IMG/VR virus record: IMGVR_UViG_3300027977_002177
Span: 1-38,796 of that record
DNA from: a virus
Length of the DNA: 38,796 nt
Reading direction: 5' to 3' (one strand)
Under the pieces are notes generated by a model. The model searched no databases and had not been told where the DNA came from. It was given only the letters and a program-made list of their open reading frames with translations. Every line of letters begins with the position of its first letter. Position 1 is the stretch's first letter. Made by a program: the position numbers and the translations under genes. Shown piece after piece: positions 19,245 through 27,577 of the stretch.

Positions 19245-20035
19245 GTCAAGGTGTTGTGATCTTTGCCTTCAACAATGAAGCCACAGATTACATCTCCATG
19301 GCAGCATGGTCGGCAAAGAACATTCGTCGCCACTTGAACTTGCCTGTGGCTGTAGTAACAGATGCACCTGAAGAGGCAGCAAAGTATACATTTGACCACA
19401 TCATCGTCACAGCACCGGATACTGGTGGCTCAAGACACTTTGCGGATTACAACGCCAACGTGACCTGGCACAATGCTGGACGCATCAATGCTTATGAACT
19501 GTCACCTTTTGATCAAACTCTGGTACTGGACGCTGACTATGTTGTGGCCAGCAATTCCTTGTTGGATGTATTGAAACTACCGCAACAGTTCGCAGCCTTT
19601 AGAGATGCATTCGAACCCAGCAGCATGACCAATCTTGAAACATTTGGTGAGTACCGAATGCCCATGTGGTGGGCCACTGTGATGATGTTCCGTCGTGGCA
19701 ATGTCAGCCAATACATATTTGATAGCATGCAAATGATACGAGCCAACTGGCAACACTATCGAGACTTGTATGGCATACACCAAAGCAACTATCGCAATGA
19801 CTATGCGCTGAGCATTGCCTTGGGCCTAGTGGCCGGTGCTGAACAATCGGTGCATACTATATTTCGTCCCATGCTCAATGTACTACCCGAGCATAAGCTG
19901 ACTTGCGTTGAACCAGACAGTTACGAAATTGAATACACCAATGCAGAAGGCAAATTGAAAACCATGAGTTGGCAGGGACTGGACTTTCATGCCATGTGCA
20001 AGCGACACTTGGAGGTGATAGTTGCAGCCAGCTGA
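19217..20035 (+). CDS. GT-A-like glycosyltransferase (272 residues)
   Basis: I place the start at the ATG 19217, with GGAAAG four bases upstream; an in-frame GTG/TTG-type extension to 19184 is possible. The N-terminus GVVIFAFNNEATDYISMA and LPVAVVTDAP form the nucleotide-sugar-binding half of a Rossmann-like GT-A fold. LVLDADYVVASNS contains a DAD triad in the position of the metal-binding DxD motif (about residue 103). RNDYALSIAL looks like the acceptor-side helix with its catalytic-type Asp. It overlaps the hypothetical gene before it and contains the ribosome site of the next glycosyltransferase near its 3' end. The donor sugar and acceptor are unknown. Confidence 0.6.
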   Translation: MGRTKPKTLSQGVVIFAFNNEATDYISMAAWSAKNIRRHLNLPVAVVTDAPEEAAKYTFDHIIVTAPDTGGSRHFADYNANVTWHNAGRINAYELSPFDQTLVLDADYVVASNSLLDVLKLPQQFAAFRDAFEPSSMTNLETFGEYRMPMWWATVMMFRRGNVSQYIFDSMQMIRANWQHYRDLYGIHQSNYRNDYALSIALGLVAGAEQSVHTIFRPMLNVLPEHKLTCVEPDSYEIEYTNAEGKLKTMSWQGLDFHAMCKRHLEVIVAAS

Positions 20036-20792
20036 CGAACAAGGTTATGTGATTGTTGCTGTGAACAGCGACACAGTAGATTACCAGGACTGTGCCCGCA
20101 CCTTGGCCAAGACCATACGCTACTGGGATGCATCAGCACGTATCTGTTTAGTCACAGACAGCCCCGACACTGACCCCATGTACGACTACCACAGACAGAT
20201 TGTGCCCGATGCCAACCCATTTGCCAATGATGCACAACTGTTTCGACTCACACCATTTAGAGAAACTATCAAACTAGAAGCAGATATGTTGATTGTGAGT
20301 CCCATTGATCACTGGTGGACACAGTTCAGACATAGAGATGTTGTGATATCAACCGGCTGTAGAGATTGGAAAGACCGTGTGAGCACCGCAAGCCATTACC
20401 GCAGAGTATTTGATGCCAACCACTTGCCTGACGTGTACAATGCTGTCACATACTGGCGGCGCAGTGAAACAGCGAAAGAGTTCTTTGGCTGGGTAGAAAA
20501 CATATTTGCCAACTGGGTAGAATTTAAAAAACTCATAAAGTTTCCAGATGAAGTACCGTCTACTGATCTAGTGTATGCCATGGCTGCCGAAATCATGGGC
20601 CCAGAACGTGTGACCATGCCATTTAGTACATACCCAAAAATAGTGCATATGAAACGACACATAGCAGGAACACACACTGAACGCTGGCCGGATGAACTGG
20701 TGTGGGAATATCAAGAATTGCGATTGCGCATACAAACTGTGCCACAAACAGGTGCGTTTCATTACCATGTTAAAGATTGGCAGGCACAATGA
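20022..20792 (+). CDS. Second GT-A-like glycosyltransferase (256 residues, TTG start)
   Basis: The TTG at 20022 is preceded by GGAGGTGAT (20011-20019), a near-perfect Shine-Dalgarno sequence buried in the end of the previous gene, which decides the start. [21 protein letters not shown] and ICLVTDSPD resemble the donor-binding half of the preceding enzyme. [17 protein letters not shown] has an E-x-D in the DxD position, and [17 protein letters not shown] with a late STDLVYAMA helix matches the acceptor-side part. It ends in an ATGA overlap with the next gene. It is probably a distant paralogue of the 19217 gene. The substrate is unknown. Confidence 0.6.
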   Translation: MQPADEQGYVIVAVNSDTVDYQDCARTLAKTIRYWDASARICLVTDSPDTDPMYDYHRQIVPDANPFANDAQLFRLTPFRETIKLEADMLIVSPIDHWWTQFRHRDVVISTGCRDWKDRVSTASHYRRVFDANHLPDVYNAVTYWRRSETAKEFFGWVENIFANWVEFKKLIKFPDEVPSTDLVYAMAAEIMGPERVTMPFSTYPKIVHMKRHIAGTHTERWPDELVWEYQELRLRIQTVPQTGAFHYHVKDWQAQ

Positions 20793-21241
20793 AAAAAGTA
20801 TTTGTAAATGGCACATTTGATATACTACACGTAGGACACATTGCCTTGCTTGACTACGCAAAGAGCCTGGGCGACCAGTTGGTTGTAGGGATTGAACAGC
20901 CAACAATGACACCAGAAGAGTTTTGGGCTGTGCTGCATGCAATACCAGAGCCACCTCAGCCATTCTTTAGGCTGTACTATGATGAACATGGTCGGCCACT
21001 ATTCTACAGCATGGAAGATTGCCCTGGTACATACATTGAGATTGACCAGGCAACTTTTGCTCGCAGTGCTTCCAACGTGCGTGTGCGTGATGGAAAACTA
21101 GTAGAAATAACCTGGTCAACCACAACAAAATTGGTTCCTGGCAACTCTGGATCCCCTTGTCATCCTGACAATGTCGCTGTAATCGTTGCCGAGAACCAAC
21201 CTCATACCCGCTGGAGTAAAAAGACATATGAATCAAATTGA
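20789..21241 (+). CDS. Chimeric protein: cytidylyltransferase N-terminus fused to a phage hypothetical domain (150 residues)
   Basis: The first 35 residues are clearly the start of a TagD/RfaE-C-type cytidylyltransferase: [16 protein letters not shown] contains the nucleotide-binding HxGH motif, followed by [16 protein letters not shown]. The rest of that fold, including the usual C-terminal ISST-type motif, is absent. From Met40 (ATG 20906) the sequence changes to an unrelated domain ([51 protein letters not shown]), which resembles a stand-alone marine phage protein. The most likely history is a deletion or recombination that fused two genes. Nucleotidyl transfer is unlikely. The start codon overlaps the previous stop as ATGA. 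Confidence 0.65.
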   Translation: MKKVFVNGTFDILHVGHIALLDYAKSLGDQLVVGIEQPTMTPEEFWAVLHAIPEPPQPFFRLYYDEHGRPLFYSMEDCPGTYIEIDQATFARSASNVRVRDGKLVEITWSTTTKLVPGNSGSPCHPDNVAVIVAENQPHTRWSKKTYESN

Positions 21242-22154
21242 CATTGCAGACTTGGACTGTGTATACTTGAGTTACGACGAGCCCGAAAAAGAAGAGTTTT
21301 GGGTACAGATCAAGAACATGGTGCCATGGGCCACGCGAGTAGATGGCATCAAAGGCTCAGATGCCGCCCACAAGGCAGCGGCTGCTGCCAGCACCACCGA
21401 ACGCTTTATACTGATTGACGGGGACAACATTCCCGATGCTGCCTTCTTTAACCAAACATTGACATTTGCCACACCCGATTGGGAACAGGCCGTGTTTCGT
21501 TGGCGTGCCCGCAATCACATCAATGGCCTGATGTATGGCAATGGTGGGTTGAGTTCGTGGACACGTGAATTTATAATGAACATGCGCACACACGAAGCCA
21601 CAGACGGGCGTGTGGAGACTGAAGTGGAGTTTTGTTTTGACCCTTTGTATTGGGCCATGTACAACTGCTACTCAACCACGTACCCCAATGGTTCCCCTTT
21701 TCAAGCATGGCGTGCTGGATTCCGCGAAGGTGTAAAAATGTGTTTGAACAAAGGGGCAAAGCCCACGGTGGAAGAATTCCAACAACAGGTACACAAGCGC
21801 AACCTGGATCATTTGACCATATGGCACAACATTGGTGCAGACGTCAACAATGGGCAATGGGCCATGGCTGGTGCTAGACAGGGCACTTACATGACCATGC
21901 TCACAAACTGGGATCACCGCGAAGTGCAAGATTTTGCTGCCTTGGCTGAAATTTGGGAAACGGTAAAAGATTCCGAACCAAGGCTGTTGGGTGGGCGTGT
22001 AGCAGACGATTTGCACAGTCAGTTAGACTTGCCCATGGCCATATTCGAAGGCGAACAAAGTCGATTCTTCAAACAACATTATCGTTCAAACTGGCACAAT
22101 CGTGACATTATGACCAGAGAGATTGATGTTATTAGACAGCAAGAAGGATGGTAA
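21228..22154 (+). CDS. Glycosyltransferase-like conserved phage protein (308 residues)
   Basis: I prefer the ATG at 21228 ([19 protein letters not shown]), with GGAG about 11 bases upstream; a TTG at 21186 is also in frame. The motif order [39 protein letters not shown] fits a GT-A fold in which DGDN takes the place of the DxD motif. The second half has [20 protein letters not shown], a conserved marine phage block, and a helical C-terminus. It overlaps the preceding chimeric gene by 14 bases. Phage members of this type are often annotated only as hypothetical. Sugar transfer is an inference from the fold-like pattern. Confidence 0.55.
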   Translation: MNQIDIADLDCVYLSYDEPEKEEFWVQIKNMVPWATRVDGIKGSDAAHKAAAAASTTERFILIDGDNIPDAAFFNQTLTFATPDWEQAVFRWRARNHINGLMYGNGGLSSWTREFIMNMRTHEATDGRVETEVEFCFDPLYWAMYNCYSTTYPNGSPFQAWRAGFREGVKMCLNKGAKPTVEEFQQQVHKRNLDHLTIWHNIGADVNNGQWAMAGARQGTYMTMLTNWDHREVQDFAALAEIWETVKDSEPRLLGGRVADDLHSQLDLPMAIFEGEQSRFFKQHYRSNWHNRDIMTREIDVIRQQEGW

Positions 22155-22155
22155 A

Positions 22156-22758
22156 ATGGATTATAAAAAACCTTGGCATGCGTTAAACATTGACATCAGC
22201 AATGCTGTGCGTGAAGATTTTGATTTTCAGAACTTGTACAACAACTCAGAATACAATGGAAAATCGGCTGGAGTATGGAATTTCATGAACCACAATGTGG
22301 ATCAATTGCTGTCACAAAAATGGATAGATAGCATGCACAGCATTGGTCTTCCGGTGAAATCTGCTATGGTATTCTTCCGCGAGCCTTATTATATACACCC
22401 AGGAGCACATGTAGATGTGTTTTGGGACGGTAGAATTGTGATAGGAGCTTTAAATTGGGTGTTAGATCCAATGGATGACAGTGAAATGATTTGGTACGAC
22501 ATGCCTCTTGACTCTGGACAGTCTCTATTGACATCTGCGCAAACAAAATATCTTAACTGGGACGATAGCAGTATCAAAGATCACGTGCTGGATCGTCGCT
22601 GCATCGGTTTGCAGCCTACTTTAGTTAGTGTAGGAATTCCGCACAATGTTATTGTAAATTCTCGAGCTCGTTGGGCTATATCTGCAAGACTAAAATTGCC
22701 CATGGTAGATTCCTGGCAGCAAATTGTTGATCATTGTGCACCATTTATCAAGGAGTAA
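22156..22758 (+). CDS. 2-oxoglutarate/Fe(II) oxygenase-like protein (200 residues)
   Basis: The ATG at 22156 has AAGGATGG a few bases upstream. The protein shows the double-stranded beta-helix signature of this superfamily: H85-V86-D87 (HxD), distal H163 in VGIPHNVIVN, and R172 nine residues later, the position of the arginine that holds 2-oxoglutarate. Strands ALNWVLDP and MIWYDMP lie between. Such enzymes hydroxylate or demethylate proteins, sugars, lipids or small molecules using oxygen. In this operon a sugar or peptide substrate is plausible but unproven. From this gene on, the DNA becomes visibly more A+T-rich than the structural block. Confidence 0.6.
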   Translation: MDYKKPWHALNIDISNAVREDFDFQNLYNNSEYNGKSAGVWNFMNHNVDQLLSQKWIDSMHSIGLPVKSAMVFFREPYYIHPGAHVDVFWDGRIVIGALNWVLDPMDDSEMIWYDMPLDSGQSLLTSAQTKYLNWDDSSIKDHVLDRRCIGLQPTLVSVGIPHNVIVNSRARWAISARLKLPMVDSWQQIVDHCAPFIKE

Positions 22759-22761
22759 AAA

Positions 22762-23391
22762 ATGCTTGTTGCAAATCAAAAACCCATCTGTCTTATTGGC
22801 TACGAAATAAGTACGTTGGTATTAGAAGCCAAACACTTTTTCAGTCAAGAATTTCACGGTGAGATCATAGTGATAAATCCTGATGAATTCTTTCACATAA
22901 TTGATCATGCACAATATCAATATGGTGTTGCTTTCAACCTAGACCTAAAGTTGAGATTAAAAGTAATTGATTATATCAATGCAAATCAACTTGATTGTAT
23001 AACTTATGTGCATGATACAGTGGTTTGCTATACCAAAGATCTAACTACTGTAATAGGTAAAGGCACTGTTATTGGCCCATTTAACTCAATATTGCCGCAC
23101 AGTAAAATTGGTCGACATTGCATGATAGAATCGTATTGTTTGATTTCACACTATGTTGAGCTTGGTGATAACGTACATCTACACTCAGGCACAATGATTG
23201 CTGGCAAAACTAAGGTAGGCAACAACGCAACTTTTAATTTCAAATCGGCAGTGCTCAATGGACTTGAATTATGTGATAATATCGAAGTTGGAGCATGTAG
23301 TACAATCACTAAAGATATCGAGAAATCTGGTGTATATGTAGGGACTCCAGCACGTAGAATTGGCGATATAAGGGAAAAAAATGTATCATGA
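22762..23391 (+). CDS. NeuD/PglD-type acyltransferase with left-handed beta-helix (209 residues)
   Basis: A strong AAGGAG (22750-22755) precedes the ATG by six bases. The N-terminal 80 residues (ICLIGYEISTLVLEA and following) look like the nucleotide-sugar-binding Rossmann-like domain of NeuD/PglD proteins. From about residue 95 the hexapeptide repeat is clear: VIGKGTVIGPFNSILPHSKI, IESYCLISHYVELGDNV and VYVGTPARRIG. These enzymes acetylate an amino or hydroxyl group on a sugar with acetyl-CoA. The next gene is a DegT-type aminotransferase, the usual partner for making N-acetylated amino sugars, and overlaps by 11 bases. Confidence 0.75.
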   Translation: MLVANQKPICLIGYEISTLVLEAKHFFSQEFHGEIIVINPDEFFHIIDHAQYQYGVAFNLDLKLRLKVIDYINANQLDCITYVHDTVVCYTKDLTTVIGKGTVIGPFNSILPHSKIGRHCMIESYCLISHYVELGDNVHLHSGTMIAGKTKVGNNATFNFKSAVLNGLELCDNIEVGACSTITKDIEKSGVYVGTPARRIGDIREKNVS

Positions 23392-24070
23392 ATGGCCATT
23401 GGGTGTCATACCTGAACACCTGCAAAGACCTGAACTTGCTCAACTTGAGGCAGCAGGATACAGTTTTGATGATCCTTTTGATACAGTAAAAATTTTTGAA
23501 CACAAGGTTGCAGTCTATGCAGGGTCGCGTTATGCAGTGGCAGTTGATTGTTGCAGTCATGGCATATTTTTATGTTTAAAATATCTCAAAGCAAAAGGAA
23601 CTATCAATATTCCAGCTCATACCTATGTAAGTGTTGCCATGCAAATAATTCATGCTGGTTGTCAAGTGAATTTAGTTGATATGGACTGGACTGGATGTTA
23701 TCAACTTGATCCTTATCCAATTTGGGATGCAGCCCCTCAATGGCGTCAAAACATGTATCAAGGCGGATTTCACGTTGTGAGTTTTCAGGCCAAAAAAGCC
23801 ATACCTATTGGACGTGGGGGGATCATTTTGACGGATGACATTGATGCTGTTTCCTGGTTGCAAAAAGCCAGATATGATGGCCGAAATCAATCAACCACTT
23901 ATGCCAATGACAGCATTGATTCTCAGGGCTGGCACATGTATATGACTCCCGAAGACGCAGCTCGTGGCATTTTGTTAATGGATGCACGACCCCAAGACTG
24001 GCCGGACCGTCGAGGCAAAGATTTTTACCCCAATTTATCTAATCATCCATTTTTTACAAATGCAAGTTGA
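23381..24070 (+). CDS. Short DegT/DnrJ/EryC1/StrS-type aminotransferase (229 residues)
   Basis: The family pattern is clear: FEHKVAVYAGSRYAVAVDCC (substrate-binding start), NIPAHTYVSVAMQIIHAG, LVDMDW and SFQAKKAIPIGRGGIILTDD, in which one of the adjacent lysines fits the PLP-binding lysine. MTPEDAARGILLMD matches the helix after the active site. Full-length members have about 370 residues; this one stops about 130 residues early, at PNLSNHPFFTNAS. The downstream frame is an unrelated protein, so I see no simple frameshift that restores the end. It is either a natural short viral form or a truncation. The ribosome site is AGGGA six bases before the ATG. A role in making an amino sugar with the upstream acetyltransferase is inferred. 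Confidence 0.65.
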   Translation: MYHEWPLGVIPEHLQRPELAQLEAAGYSFDDPFDTVKIFEHKVAVYAGSRYAVAVDCCSHGIFLCLKYLKAKGTINIPAHTYVSVAMQIIHAGCQVNLVDMDWTGCYQLDPYPIWDAAPQWRQNMYQGGFHVVSFQAKKAIPIGRGGIILTDDIDAVSWLQKARYDGRNQSTTYANDSIDSQGWHMYMTPEDAARGILLMDARPQDWPDRRGKDFYPNLSNHPFFTNAS

Positions 24071-25121
24071 TATTACAAAGCACTGGGGGGACAATGAAAT
24101 ATTTTATCAAGCTGAATTATCATCAAAAATAATTTACAGCATGCAAAAACATGGAAAAGTAATTTTGATTTCACCAGAATCTCGATCACTCAAACATTCA
24201 GGGTTGAGTGAGTTTCTCGACACACTGTGCAATTTTTGGAACTGGAACCCAAAGGACATAGTGATAGCATCAAACAACATTTTTGAAGTTTCCAGTAAAT
24301 ACACAATAGAACCAATATCTATTCCTTGTTTATCTTTAGATAAAACACATCCTAGACACACTCCCTGGGACGGATCCAAAAGTTATGGAATGTTTTTAGG
24401 TCGGGCCACAGCAGAAAGACTTCAGGCAGTGTCACGCCATCAAACATTTGATTTCCGTGATCAAGGTCTTAGTAGTTTTCATCACAATGTAAAAAAACAT
24501 ATTGATACAAACGCATTGTTGAAATATCTGTGCGAGTCTGACAGTAGGTACAGCGAACTCATAAAGTTGGCTCCTTACAGCGATATCGGTCAAGTTGATG
24601 AACAAATTATTGGAAAACACAAAACGCAAGGTTGGGCAGAGGTGTACAAACAAATTGCACTTGAATTAGTGTTTGAAACATCAACAGCAGACGACGTTAT
24701 TACTGTGTCTGAAAAAATACTTAGGCCAATGCAGTATGGTCGCCCATTCATGCTTGTGGCAAGCAAACAAGCAGTACAAAAATTATCAGATCCTGAATTG
24801 CTTGCTGGACATTTTTTAGAACTAGCAACAAAGTGGAATCGTAAATATTACGAAGACTTTGCACAAAATTTTACAGGGATAAAATTCTTTAAAAATGTTT
24901 TTGGAACCGATTACGACAATGATTCTGGAATACACAGAGTAAATCATGTGTTTGATATTTTGCATACTCTAATTAGAACCAATCAAATTCATTCTATTCA
25001 CGACAAGTGTCGGCAAGACATTGAGCACAATCATAAGAATGTGCTGTTGTTAAAAAAATTAGCTAGAAATATGGGCAACTGGCAAAATCTCATGAACGCA
25101 AAGTATTCCAATGCAAAATAA
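24060..25121 (+). CDS. GT10-like (fucosyltransferase-like) protein, copy 1 (353 residues)
   Basis: The start is probably the ATG at 24060, overlapping the aminotransferase by 11 bases; an in-frame extension to 23982 is less likely. The C-terminal half carries VSEKILRPMQYGRPFMLVAS, equivalent to the EK-x-x-K/R-P ... PF block shared with the proteins at 26474 and 31357. That pattern resembles the nucleotide-sugar site of GT10 and related viral glycosyltransferases. The N-terminal 200 residues are specific to this copy. The gene is A+T-rich, unlike the structural block. Its end overlaps the first radical SAM gene. Donor and acceptor are unknown. Confidence 0.5.
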   Translation: MQVDITKHWGDNEIFYQAELSSKIIYSMQKHGKVILISPESRSLKHSGLSEFLDTLCNFWNWNPKDIVIASNNIFEVSSKYTIEPISIPCLSLDKTHPRHTPWDGSKSYGMFLGRATAERLQAVSRHQTFDFRDQGLSSFHHNVKKHIDTNALLKYLCESDSRYSELIKLAPYSDIGQVDEQIIGKHKTQGWAEVYKQIALELVFETSTADDVITVSEKILRPMQYGRPFMLVASKQAVQKLSDPELLAGHFLELATKWNRKYYEDFAQNFTGIKFFKNVFGTDYDNDSGIHRVNHVFDILHTLIRTNQIHSIHDKCRQDIEHNHKNVLLLKKLARNMGNWQNLMNAKYSNAK

Positions 25122-26490
25122 CAAAAGTCATTGGTTGCGCAGCGCAGAAAACATGCAAGAACAATTAGGTCCTGCATTATGTTTAGCAAAGTGGAAACAG
25201 GTCAGTTTACATTTGACTACAGGCATGAACAACTCATGCTATCATCCACCATTGCACCCAATCAATCCTGCAGAAATTGCAATAGATGTGTCAGCATTGC
25301 ACAACACTGATTATAAAAAACAACAACGTCGGATGATGTTGGCAGAAGTGAAACCTAGTGAATGTCAGTACTGCTGGAACATGGAAGATCAGGGCAAGAT
25401 CAGTGATCGACACTACCGTTCAGGTGAATCTTGGGCCGCGGTGGATTTTGAATCAATAAAAAATAGTACAGGAGAGGAAAATGTTATCCCCAGTTATGTT
25501 GAAGTTAATTTTAATCACGCTTGTAATCTTAGGTGTAGTTATTGTAGCCCTCAGTTTTCGAGCTCATGGGCAGATGAGGTTGCACGACTGGGTGCTTATC
25601 CTACTAGCAGTCCACACAACTCTCCTGATCATTTTATGGGTCAGCGTAGGCCAATACCAACCAGAGAATCAAATCCTTATGTTGACGCCTTCTGGGCCTG
25701 GTGGCCAGACCTGTACCCTCACTTAGAACATTTCCGAATGACTGGTGGCGAACCGTTGCTGGACAAGAACACATATCGTGTGTTTGATTATGTGTTGACC
25801 AACCCCAGTCCCCGACTACATTTGAATGTCACAAGCAACTTCTCAGTGGATGAGAAGTCATGGCAAAAGTATTTGACCTATGTCAAGGCCATATGTGATG
25901 GTCGCATTGAACACTTCATGCAATATGTGAGCCTGGATGGCTGGGGCGAGCAAGCGGAATACATGCGCAATGGCCTGGACTTTGATCTGCTGTGGGATCG
26001 AGTGAATCAATTCCTCACACAAGTGCCCAACTACTCAAGTCTTACATTTATCATCACAATGAACAATTTAAGTGTGACCAGTTTAGACCAACTGTTTGCT
26101 GGCATACTAGGCCTACGCAAGGTATACAGTGTGGACTATCAACGTGTGTGGTTTGATACACCTGTGTTGCGTGAGCCTGCTTGGCAAAGCCTACAAATCT
26201 TGCCAGAAAGTTATGTTGAACGACTGGAGTTGTTATGGGCATGGATGATACGTCAAATTGAAACAGAAGAAGAACCGTTCAAAGGATTCAAAGATTACGA
26301 ATTGCATAGGCTGGATCGCGACATTGCCTGGATGCGGTCTGCACAGTTAACAGATCACAGTCGTGCAAAAGCAGACTTCTATCGTTTCTTCAGCGAACAT
26401 GACCGCAGACGCGGCACAGACTTTTTGAAGACATTTCCTGAGATGCGAAGCTGGTGGGAGGAGTGTGCATACCATGCTAGGCAATCGTAA
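25111..26490 (+). CDS. Radical SAM protein with N-terminal twitch domain, A (459 residues)
   Basis: The N-terminal cysteine domain has C24, C43 (NNSCYHPPLHPI), C85 and C88 (ECQYCWNMED), able to hold an auxiliary Fe-S cluster. The radical SAM core follows with CxxxCxxC at C138, C142 and C145 (ACNLRCSYC) and the SAM-contacting GGEP at residues 212-215. The SPASM/twitch-like part lies before the core rather than after it, as in the family named twitch-domain-containing radical SAM proteins. Such enzymes usually modify peptides or sugars by radical chemistry. This copy and the one at 27570 form a subgroup (CxAKW ... SCxHPP). A nested membrane-protein frame lies at 25481-25726. Confidence 0.75.
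   Translation: MQNNKSHWLRSAENMQEQLGPALCLAKWKQVSLHLTTGMNNSCYHPPLHPINPAEIAIDVSALHNTDYKKQQRRMMLAEVKPSECQYCWNMEDQGKISDRHYRSGESWAAVDFESIKNSTGEENVIPSYVEVNFNHACNLRCSYCSPQFSSSWADEVARLGAYPTSSPHNSPDHFMGQRRPIPTRESNPYVDAFWAWWPDLYPHLEHFRMTGGEPLLDKNTYRVFDYVLTNPSPRLHLNVTSNFSVDEKSWQKYLTYVKAICDGRIEHFMQYVSLDGWGEQAEYMRNGLDFDLLWDRVNQFLTQVPNYSSLTFIITMNNLSVTSLDQLFAGILGLRKVYSVDYQRVWFDTPVLREPAWQSLQILPESYVERLELLWAWMIRQIETEEEPFKGFKDYELHRLDRDIAWMRSAQLTDHSRAKADFYRFFSEHDRRRGTDFLKTFPEMRSWWEECAYHARQS
25481..25726 (+). CDS. Candidate overprinted two-helix membrane protein inside radical SAM gene A (81 residues)
   Basis: This frame is +1 relative to the host gene. Its ATG is preceded by GGAGAGG with 3-6 bases of spacing, an excellent ribosome site. 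The protein has two hydrophobic helices, about residues 7-26 (LKLILITLVILGVVIV) and 37-56 (WVLILLAVHTTLLIILWVSV), joined by a short basic loop and an Asp-Trp pair. In the host gene the codons over the first helix end in T at 17 of 22 positions (hand count), which is what makes the +1 frame hydrophobic. A protein of the same layout sits at the same place in the paralogous gene (27901). Holin-like or other membrane function is speculation. Confidence 0.45.
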   Translation: MLSPVMLKLILITLVILGVVIVALSFRAHGQMRLHDWVLILLAVHTTLLIILWVSVGQYQPENQILMLTPSGPGGQTCTLT

Positions 26491-27577
26491 GATCATTGTA
26501 GATGAATGGGCTGAGGTATGGGATTTGCTCAAGACACATGCAGATGGCAGCTTCTGGCAGTGGACTGACATTGTACTTGATCCCAACAATGTGTATATTG
26601 TTGGGCGTGTGACATTAAAAAATCACTTTACAGAAATCACAGAATGGGCAAGGCATTATCCTGGCCGTATTGTATTTTCCAATCCTGCAGAAGGCAGCGA
26701 AACCATACTGTTGCAACTCACACGGTTGCGCATCAAAGAACAAGTACGACAAGGTGAGATTTTATTGTTGACCTCAGGCAACATGGAGCCAGGATGGCGT
26801 TACTGCAAAACAGACTGCTACTTCTCCAACATTGTAGAGTACCTGGAAAATTTACGTGCTCATGAGTCTTATCCACAACTGTATCACAAAGTCAACAAGC
26901 CTTATGACTTTTTGTTTTTGAACGGGCGGTTACGACCACATCGCAAGTACCTAATAGATGCCATGCGCAATCGCAAACTGCTGGATCGAGCACTGTGGAC
27001 CAATCTCAATGATCGTGTGGAAATGGCCTGGAGCAGTCAATTACAAATTGGCGATTCTGAACCCATACGATTATTGCCTAAACAATATGAAATTGATCGT
27101 GCATTGCCCAATATGAGCACAGTGCCCGGGGGATTTGTAAAACATTACTTGTTTGGCAACACCTGGGGCGATGCAGAAGTCAATCCTGCACCATACATTG
27201 ACACATACTTCAGTGTGGTCACCGAAACCATTTACGACTATCCGTACACATTTCGCACAGAAAAGATCTGGAAGCCCATGATCATGTGTCATCCATTTGT
27301 GGCAGCAGCCAACCGCGGATACTACAAGGATTTACACTCAGCAGGATTCCAAACATTTGGGCACCTGATTGATGAAACATTTGATCTAATAGATGATCCT
27401 CGAGATCGTGCCAACAGAATAGTTGACGTTGTAGCAGATATATGTTACAATGGTGCTGCCAGTTTCTTGGAAGCCGCTAGATCCGTTTGTAAATACAACT
27501 ATCAACAACTTCGCGAACACAATGCTCGTGAACGTGCAGAGCTTCCAGAACGTTTGGCCCAATACATCAATGAATGA
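26474..27577 (+). CDS. GT10-like protein, copy 2 (367 residues)
   Basis: I choose the ATG at 26474, with GGGAGGAG ending about ten bases upstream; a GTG at 26465 is too close to that site. The N-terminal half (YIVGRVTLKNHFTEITEWA, RIVFSNPAEG) looks Rossmann-like. The C-terminal half has VTETIYDYPYTFRTEKIWKP, then MIMCHPFVAAANRGYYKDL and GFQTFGHLIDETFD. These are the EK-x-x-KP, HPF and GF-TF blocks shared by all three copies in the window and similar to GT10-type enzymes. It overlaps radical SAM A by 17 bases and B by 8. The product is a probable glycosyltransferase of unknown specificity. Confidence 0.55.
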   Translation: MLGNRKIIVDEWAEVWDLLKTHADGSFWQWTDIVLDPNNVYIVGRVTLKNHFTEITEWARHYPGRIVFSNPAEGSETILLQLTRLRIKEQVRQGEILLLTSGNMEPGWRYCKTDCYFSNIVEYLENLRAHESYPQLYHKVNKPYDFLFLNGRLRPHRKYLIDAMRNRKLLDRALWTNLNDRVEMAWSSQLQIGDSEPIRLLPKQYEIDRALPNMSTVPGGFVKHYLFGNTWGDAEVNPAPYIDTYFSVVTETIYDYPYTFRTEKIWKPMIMCHPFVAAANRGYYKDLHSAGFQTFGHLIDETFDLIDDPRDRANRIVDVVADICYNGAASFLEAARSVCKYNYQQLREHNARERAELPERLAQYINE

